64,000 bases of DNA from Anthostomella pinea. Its lineage: Eukaryota; Ascomycota; Sordariomycetes; Xylariales; Xylariaceae. The translations under genes and the position numbers were made by a program. Under the pieces are notes generated by a model. It was not told the DNA's origin and made no database searches. It was given only the letters and a program-made list of their open reading frames with translations. Where the stretch lies: the NCBI GenBank assembly GCA_963556695.1, contig CAUWAG010000020.1:4588001-4652000 (forward strand), read 5' to 3'. This document shows positions 58,931-64,000 of the stretch, in pieces (positions within the stretch are counted from its first letter, which is position 1; each line of letters opens with the position of its first letter).

Positions 58931-60687
58931 ACGCAACAACCAACCATACACAGATCAATGCAACCCCAAGGTACTTGCCGAGAGGTACGCGCAGGCGATG
59001 CTCGGAGATGAGGGAAAGGGTGGGTGGGTTTGGGGGCAGATTGTAAAGTAGTTTTGGCGTGGGCTCACTGAAGCCAAGATGATACTGCCCGTTCCGTTTA
59101 CATGAAAGCTCAGTCAATGAATCGAAAGCCGTGTTCCAGACTTCAAAATGGAGTTTTAGAGTCTGGAGTTCCTTTCGTTCGGACGAAATATAACTACCGA
59201 AATATAACTACCTAAGTTGCTGATGACTTCATCTCAGTATTCGTCCGAGAGGCAATAAAAGTCTCGCAATCCCCCTTTTCTCTGACCAAACACAGTTGCT
59301 TATGAGTACACCTCGCTAAACAACCAAAGGGTAGGTAACATTCCGCAGTGCCTATCTATATATTCAGTCACGCTTAAAACCAGGGTGTTCGAGTATTCTG
59401 AAGCAGCTACCACCCTGGATGTGACATCCTCCATGGTCTGATGGGAAACGGAAACTTCGCACGTACTGCCACCCCAATACCAACCCGCAGGACTCACTCA
59501 CCCACGGCAAACACTTTCCCCTCTCGTGTGTCCACAATGCGTTCCAGAAGCCCGCACCACGAATCCGCTGGAGCTTCGCGGGGTCACTGCCGCGGTCGCG
59601 GTCGATAACCTGCTCAACCGAAGGCGTCCAGGAGATCTCCCAAACTCCTATCGGAAAACTACGACATTGTCCCAAGTGCAGTCGCGGCCACAGCCCAGCT
59701 AGATCAGTATAGAACTCGTCGACGCAGCAGCAGTGAGGGCCGGGCACCGAGAGGAAGGTTCGTCCCTCCCCTGCGGCTTCACGTCCGTCCGTGTCTGCCC
59801 CTGCCGGGCGGGCGGGCGGTGTGATGGTCCATGGATGAGCCTGATAGGTCGGCACCGAGAAAGGAGAAGGAAAAAGAAGGTCCACGAGGGGATCTGGGTA
59901 CGAACCATTCACCTCCCTCCCTCCCTCCCGTATGTACACGATCAATCGACTCGGGGGTTTGGGTATCAATCAGATATCCATTTTCCCCCGCGCGGCTGCT
60001 TCGGGATTCGGTGAGTGGGCTTTAGCAGCGCATCCGGAGCTGGCTGTTGTCCGACACGCATCTGAACAAGGTCGTCTTTTCTTTGGGACGGCTGCTTCAG
60101 GCTGTATAGGGAGGACGAGCATGGTGAGTACGGCATGTGGAACAGACAGACGAAATAAGGTTCATACAGAACCCAATACGAGTAGGGCACCACTCAGCGC
60201 CATGGAAGGGAAGCATATATCACCAGCTCTGGTCAAAGACTCGGGATATCAAAGTCAAGTTGTATAACCAATCAATGGGTATGTTATATTCAGGCCGCGG
60301 CACTACAATTCAGATACGGGTTTCGACTATATACAATGTTCAAGGAAGCGTAGAGAGACGGCCGTCTGGGTGGTAGTCAAGGTAGGTAGATGTGGAAGAT
60401 GTCGATAGATAAGTAGAATACGTGGATACGTAGATGCGTGGCGGGTGTGTCGCCCGTGGTGTCCGAGGACTCCCCTGATGGTGATGATGCAGGACCTCGA
60501 AGTGGAGGTGTCATGTAGGTAATGCTGATGGTGACTTCGACGTTGATGCCGATGCCGATGATGGGTTCGTTGGTTGTGTTAGTAGTGTCTTTGTATAGTG
60601 TGAGTATGATGGTGTCGTGGCCACATTATTATTTGCATGCAGATAGAATCCTGGCGCCCCCTTCCATCCCATAACTCGCTTGCTCCC
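58931..60687. other. Gene-poor region; possible short exon 59510-59740 (-)
   Basis: No firm gene. The minus-strand stretch 59510-59740 reads protein-like (VDEFYTDLAGLWPRLHLGQC, FPIGVWEISWTPSVEQVI, GAGFWNALWTHERGKCLPW) and ends at a GTGAGT donor-like site, so it could be an exon of an unrecognised gene. 60260-60690 is the downstream region of the Flc-like gene, with many short GT/GATG-rich runs. Confidence 0.35.
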
Positions 60688-63177
60688 TCAGTACGCACCA
60701 GGCGCCCGATACGGCGCGTAGCCGCCCTGACCCTGTCCATAACCGCCGCCAAAGCCGCCACCCATATGAGGCAGCGTGGGCTGCTGGTGATTGATGGGCG
60801 CGGCGCCGGAGATGAGCCCCTGACGGCTCTGGTCGACGACAATGGGCGTGAGCGGGCGGTTGTACGACGACGCGGCGCTGAGGGTCGAGTACGGGTTCAC
60901 GGGCTCGGCGCCGAGGTAGCGGTCCTCCGAGGAATCGCGGCGCGCCGTGGTGCTCGAGAAGGGCTGCTCCTTCGCATTGACGTTGGTGTTGATCTTGGCC
61001 ATGGAGAAGGTCGACTCGTTGGACTTGGTACGCTCCATCATGAGGAGGGAGTTGCGTGCGTCGAGAGGTGTCAGGGTGTCCATGTCTCGCTGCATCTTTT
61101 CTGTGGGTGGGAAAATAGGTGTCAGTGGTTTTGGTTTGTACGCAGGCGTGAAAAAGGGGAGGGCTTAGTTGTGTAGGGGAAGCGAGGAAGATGGCATATG
61201 CGTCTGCATCTGCATCTGGAGGCGTAACTTACCCATTTCCTTTCTGCGCTTGCGGTGCGGGTTTTGCTTGCAGCACGCGACGATGGCGTTCCAGGCGATA
61301 AGTATTCCGAGGAGACCAGCGAGCGCTGACTGCAGTGCGATGAGAACCACACCGGTCACCGTCTGCGTGGTCTGCGAAATACCCAGCTCTTCGACGAACA
61401 CAAGGATGCAGACCATGGAAAGTAGCCGCACAGTCTGGATCAGAATGTTGATGACATTACCGGACTTGCGTTCATAGGGCCGGCTCCAGACCAGCAGACT
61501 CAGCATGAGACCCTCGACGACCAGCAAGGCAATAGTCTGCATCATGCCTTTGCCGTCGGTGGCGGCGAGCACGGTACCCTTTGCAAACATGTAGACGATG
61601 GCGGGGACGAAAAGCCACCAGTAGTCCTTCTTGTATGATTCGTAGAACAGTGAGTACTTGACCCATATGCTCTTGTCCTCGTACAGGCCCGAGGGGTCGC
61701 CCTCAGCGTTCTTGAGCTTTCTCGCCATGCTCCAGATCTTCCAGGAGAAGAAGGCGAGCACGCCCGTGAACAGGGCGAGAGTGACACCTGCCAGTAACTG
61801 CGCGGCCCACGAATCTCCGTGCGTGAACTGGAATATGCAGTACAGCACCCAGATGCCGTAGAGCAGCAGGATGAGGGAGGTAATGGCACGGGCAATGGAG
61901 CCCCAGTAGTGCTTACGGAACCCGGTGAGACTCTGGGGGAAGCTGCCGAACAGTGCCCAGGCCTCGAGGATAACCTTCACCAACAAGATACCCACGACGA
62001 TGACGGCAATGACGATGGCGACGATGAGAAGGACGGTCATGAAGGTGTTGGACTGAGGCACTGATAGCTGTTCGAAGTAAGCCTGGGCACCAGAGACGGC
62101 AGTGCGGATCGTCGTTTCGGCGCTACTCGCGTCATCACCAGATGTGGCATTGACTGTGGCGTCGACATCTCGAAGAGCAAGGGTGACAAAGCTGTCAAAC
62201 GCACGCTTGACTACCGTGCTGCTATTAGTACTGGAGGTCGAGCCGTCAGGGAACACCAGCGTCGTGTTTTGAAGGGTCTCAACGCTGTCCTTGGTCAAGT
62301 TGCCGCCCGTGCTCGCACGGAAGTTGTCGATCGTGACTTGCATTTGGGTGAAGGGGATGAGGCCGGTCGAGAAGGCAAAGTTCTTGGAGAAGCTTCGGTA
62401 GACTTGGGGCAGGTTGGCCGACATCATACCATTCATTGCAAAGCCTTGGAACACACCAAAGACCTCACCAAAGCTTGGGCTGATGGTGCCTGCTCCTCCT
62501 GCGCCCGAAGCGGCACCCGCTCCAGACAAGGTAGAACCGATAGCTCCAATGCCGCTGAGCAACAAGGCGGCTCCAGCAATACCAGCAGCGACGTATGGCA
62601 CGGCAGGGACATCGGCAGTCTTGCCGTTCGTCACCTGCGATTCGAAGCAACCGAGGTCAGTGTCACCATCCAATGCCTGGAGCTGCAACTTCGCTAGCGC
62701 TGCGATGTCGGGGATCTGGAAGGCAATCGCAGGTATGGCATTGGCATATTGGGCGGTAATGTTCTGTGTGCCCTTTGCACTGAAGCTGCCCTTCGGAACT
62801 ACGATTCGGTTAGCATTCTGCCTTCATCACTGGGGGTATAGGAATGCGGACTTACCTGGACATAGCTGATCCACGCGTGTTGCTGCGTCACAAGGGTTGA
62901 ACTTGTTTGTGTACACGTCCCGGCCGTATGCTGTCACCGAAAGGATGGCCGTCACATTCTGCTCCTTGGCACTCGAGCCGGCAACGTTGAACTCGACCAC
63001 CTTCTGGGCGTTATCGTACTTGATGTCGGCCTTTTGCACCTTGATGTCGCTGTCGTTGTTGCAGTTGGTGAATCCGCTTGTGACCAGGACATCATCGCCA
63101 AGAACCCCCGACGCTGCAAACGCCGTCGCCCATAGCGCGGCCCGCCGTATCGACCACCGCGAATTGGATCCCACCAT
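60688..63177 (-). CDS. Flc/TRP-like membrane protein with ML-like N-terminal domain
   Basis: Three exons (63177-62856, 62798-61233, 61100-60688; introns 57 and 132 nt) join to 2,301 nt, 766 residues. The signal peptide spans about 1-27 (ALWATAFAASGVLG). The luminal TRP_N/ML-like domain (28-about 155) contains paired cysteines (FTNCNNDS, FNPCDAATRV, QLCPVPKG, LGCFES). A block of membrane segments follows: VPYVAAGIAGAALLLSGIGA, TVLLIVAIVIAVIVVGILLV, SLILLLYGIWVLYCIF, LLAGVTLALFTGVLAFFSW, YWWLFVPAIVYMFAKG, IALLVVEGLMLSLLVWS, LIQTVRLLSMVCILVFVEEL and VLIALQSALAGLLGILIAW. The C-tail is polar and ends Gly/Tyr-rich (GGGFGGGYGQGQGGYAPY). This architecture is that of yeast Flc1-3 and fungal TRP-like channels, linked to FAD import into the ER, calcium homeostasis and cell-wall integrity. 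Met 63177 is chosen because it starts the signal peptide; an upstream in-frame Met at 63276 would mask it. Confidence 0.93.
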
Positions 63178-64000
63178 CTTGATCCGGACTGTGTAATGTG
63201 TTGTGTCGCAGGGCTCGACTGAAAAACCGGGTAAATTTGCTCGATGCGAGTGTTGTTGCTGTGAAGCTGTCTCCAACTGTATGTTTCTGTAAAATCAATC
63301 GCTGATGCGTATGCCAACCGGTTTGATGCACCTCCTCCTGCTTCTATAATATCCGTATGGTTCAAAGCTTTTTCGAGAAATTCAGTTTCGTTTGACGGGG
63401 AGTTCGGCGGCAATTGTGTTGTTTAGATAGCCGGTTTGGGGTCGCAAAGGAACATAGACTCGACTAGACAAAGAGGCAAAGACAAAGAGACTGTTACCAC
63501 GGTTGGCAACAAGAAGGTTGTGGTATCAAAGAGCCGAGGATCAACCTGGAAAGAATGCAAAATTGGCAACAAACTGCCGGTTTGAAGAAAGAAGGACGAG
63601 AAGTAGCGAGGAAAGACAGCTATAGCGGGGCTTTCGGGGTATCTAGTTATCGTATCGTTTCGTCCAAGGCGTCAAAGGTGACGGGGTAGAGTCGAGGACG
63701 ACGATGCTACGGTAGAGAGGGTCGTTGTCGGCGCATAGATGAAACGAGAGAGGATAGGTCGACGCGGATAGCGAGTGTGGGAGGAGCAATGAGGTCCAAG
63801 AGATGACCAAACGACAGACTGAAAGAGGGATGAAGCGCCAGGGCGATGTTGCTGGGAGCGGTGGACAGTGGACAGTGGACAGTGGAAACTGGAAAGCAAG
63901 AGGTTAGAGAGTGAAGGTCCAAGCAACGGCAGCAATTGGCTGGATCAACTTGGCAGTCTTGGATGGAGAGGAAGCATAGATCGCAGGCTGCACCGCTTGT
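63178..64000. other. Upstream region of the Flc-like gene
   Basis: About 820 bp of promoter and 5' leader. Purine-rich on the plus strand near 63460-63620, with small repeats near 63861. No further gene visible before the window ends. Confidence 0.45.
63861..63881. repeat. 7-bp tandem repeat (GTGGACA) x3
   Basis: Three perfect units followed by a diverged GTGGAAA, in the upstream region of the Flc-like gene. Confidence 0.9.

Noticed and set aside
60637..61176. Plus-strand frame over the 3' part of the Flc-like gene.
   Set aside because: Antisense shadow of a well-supported spliced exon.
1..64000. CRISPR arrays, rRNA, tRNA and bacterial-type operon signals.
   Set aside because: None seen; the tandem repeats present are short, adjacent and without spacers. 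tRNAs could be missed by eye, so a covariance search would be decisive.

Overview
The window is a piece of filamentous ascomycete (Pezizomycotina) nuclear DNA. The evidence is short 48-124 nt GT-AG introns, often with CTAAC-type branch points, and fungus-typical families: tannase/feruloyl esterase, GPI-anchored extracellular SOD, PTH11-like rhodopsin-domain protein, Flc/TRP-ML membrane protein, Gag-APH and DUF3716. Genes are sparse. About ten intact genes lie among long gene-poor stretches and transposon debris, so this looks like an accessory or repeat-rich compartment. Every multi-exon model given here joins to an exact multiple of three, which supports both the splice choices and the base quality.

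Layout. 1-9216 (-): a broken giant DUF6606/DUF3638/DUF3645 gene with six in-frame stops and about six one-base shifts, its 3' end outside the window. 10235-12001 (-): intact secreted tannase-family esterase. 13.6-20.6 kb: mobile-element zone with a Copia Gag remnant, one copy of a 204-bp dispersed repeat, and a DUF3716 gene split by a 3.9-kb LINE with a perfect 14-bp target-site duplication. 21.3-23.9 kb: decayed small secreted-protein-like sequences. 23874-25581 (-): a retrotransposon-Gag-like segment fused in frame to an APH-type kinase, with one frameshift. 26423-27229 (-): short-chain dehydrogenase. 30188-31955 (-): stand-alone MoCo-sulfurase-like class V aminotransferase with four exons. 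35781-36656 (-): GPI-anchored copper SOD. 40764-41243 (+): small V-ATPase subunit f/RNase K homologue. 43753-44764 (-): second SDR. 45.4-46.5 kb: a TA-flanked terminal-inverted-repeat element carrying the second copy of the 204-bp repeat. 48043-49550 (+): PTH11-like membrane protein. 50.4-51.1 kb (-): broken GT32 glycosyltransferase. 54587-56027 (+): aquaporin. 57425-58402 (+): DUF1907/C11orf54-like metal-binding protein, followed by a GST remnant. 60688-63177 (-): Flc/TRP-like protein.

The genes do not form a biosynthetic cluster or operon; they are separate surface, transport and metabolic functions. The unifying theme is genome defence and decay. Nonsense codons in the giant gene, the Gag remnant, the LINE and the GT32 remnant are all explicable as C-to-T (or complementary G-to-A) changes, and the two 204-bp repeat copies differ by ten transitions that all make the same copy A/T-richer. 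That pattern fits repeat-induced point mutation (RIP). The most unusual items are the LINE-split DUF3716 gene, whose two halves still join in frame, and the Gag-APH fusion.
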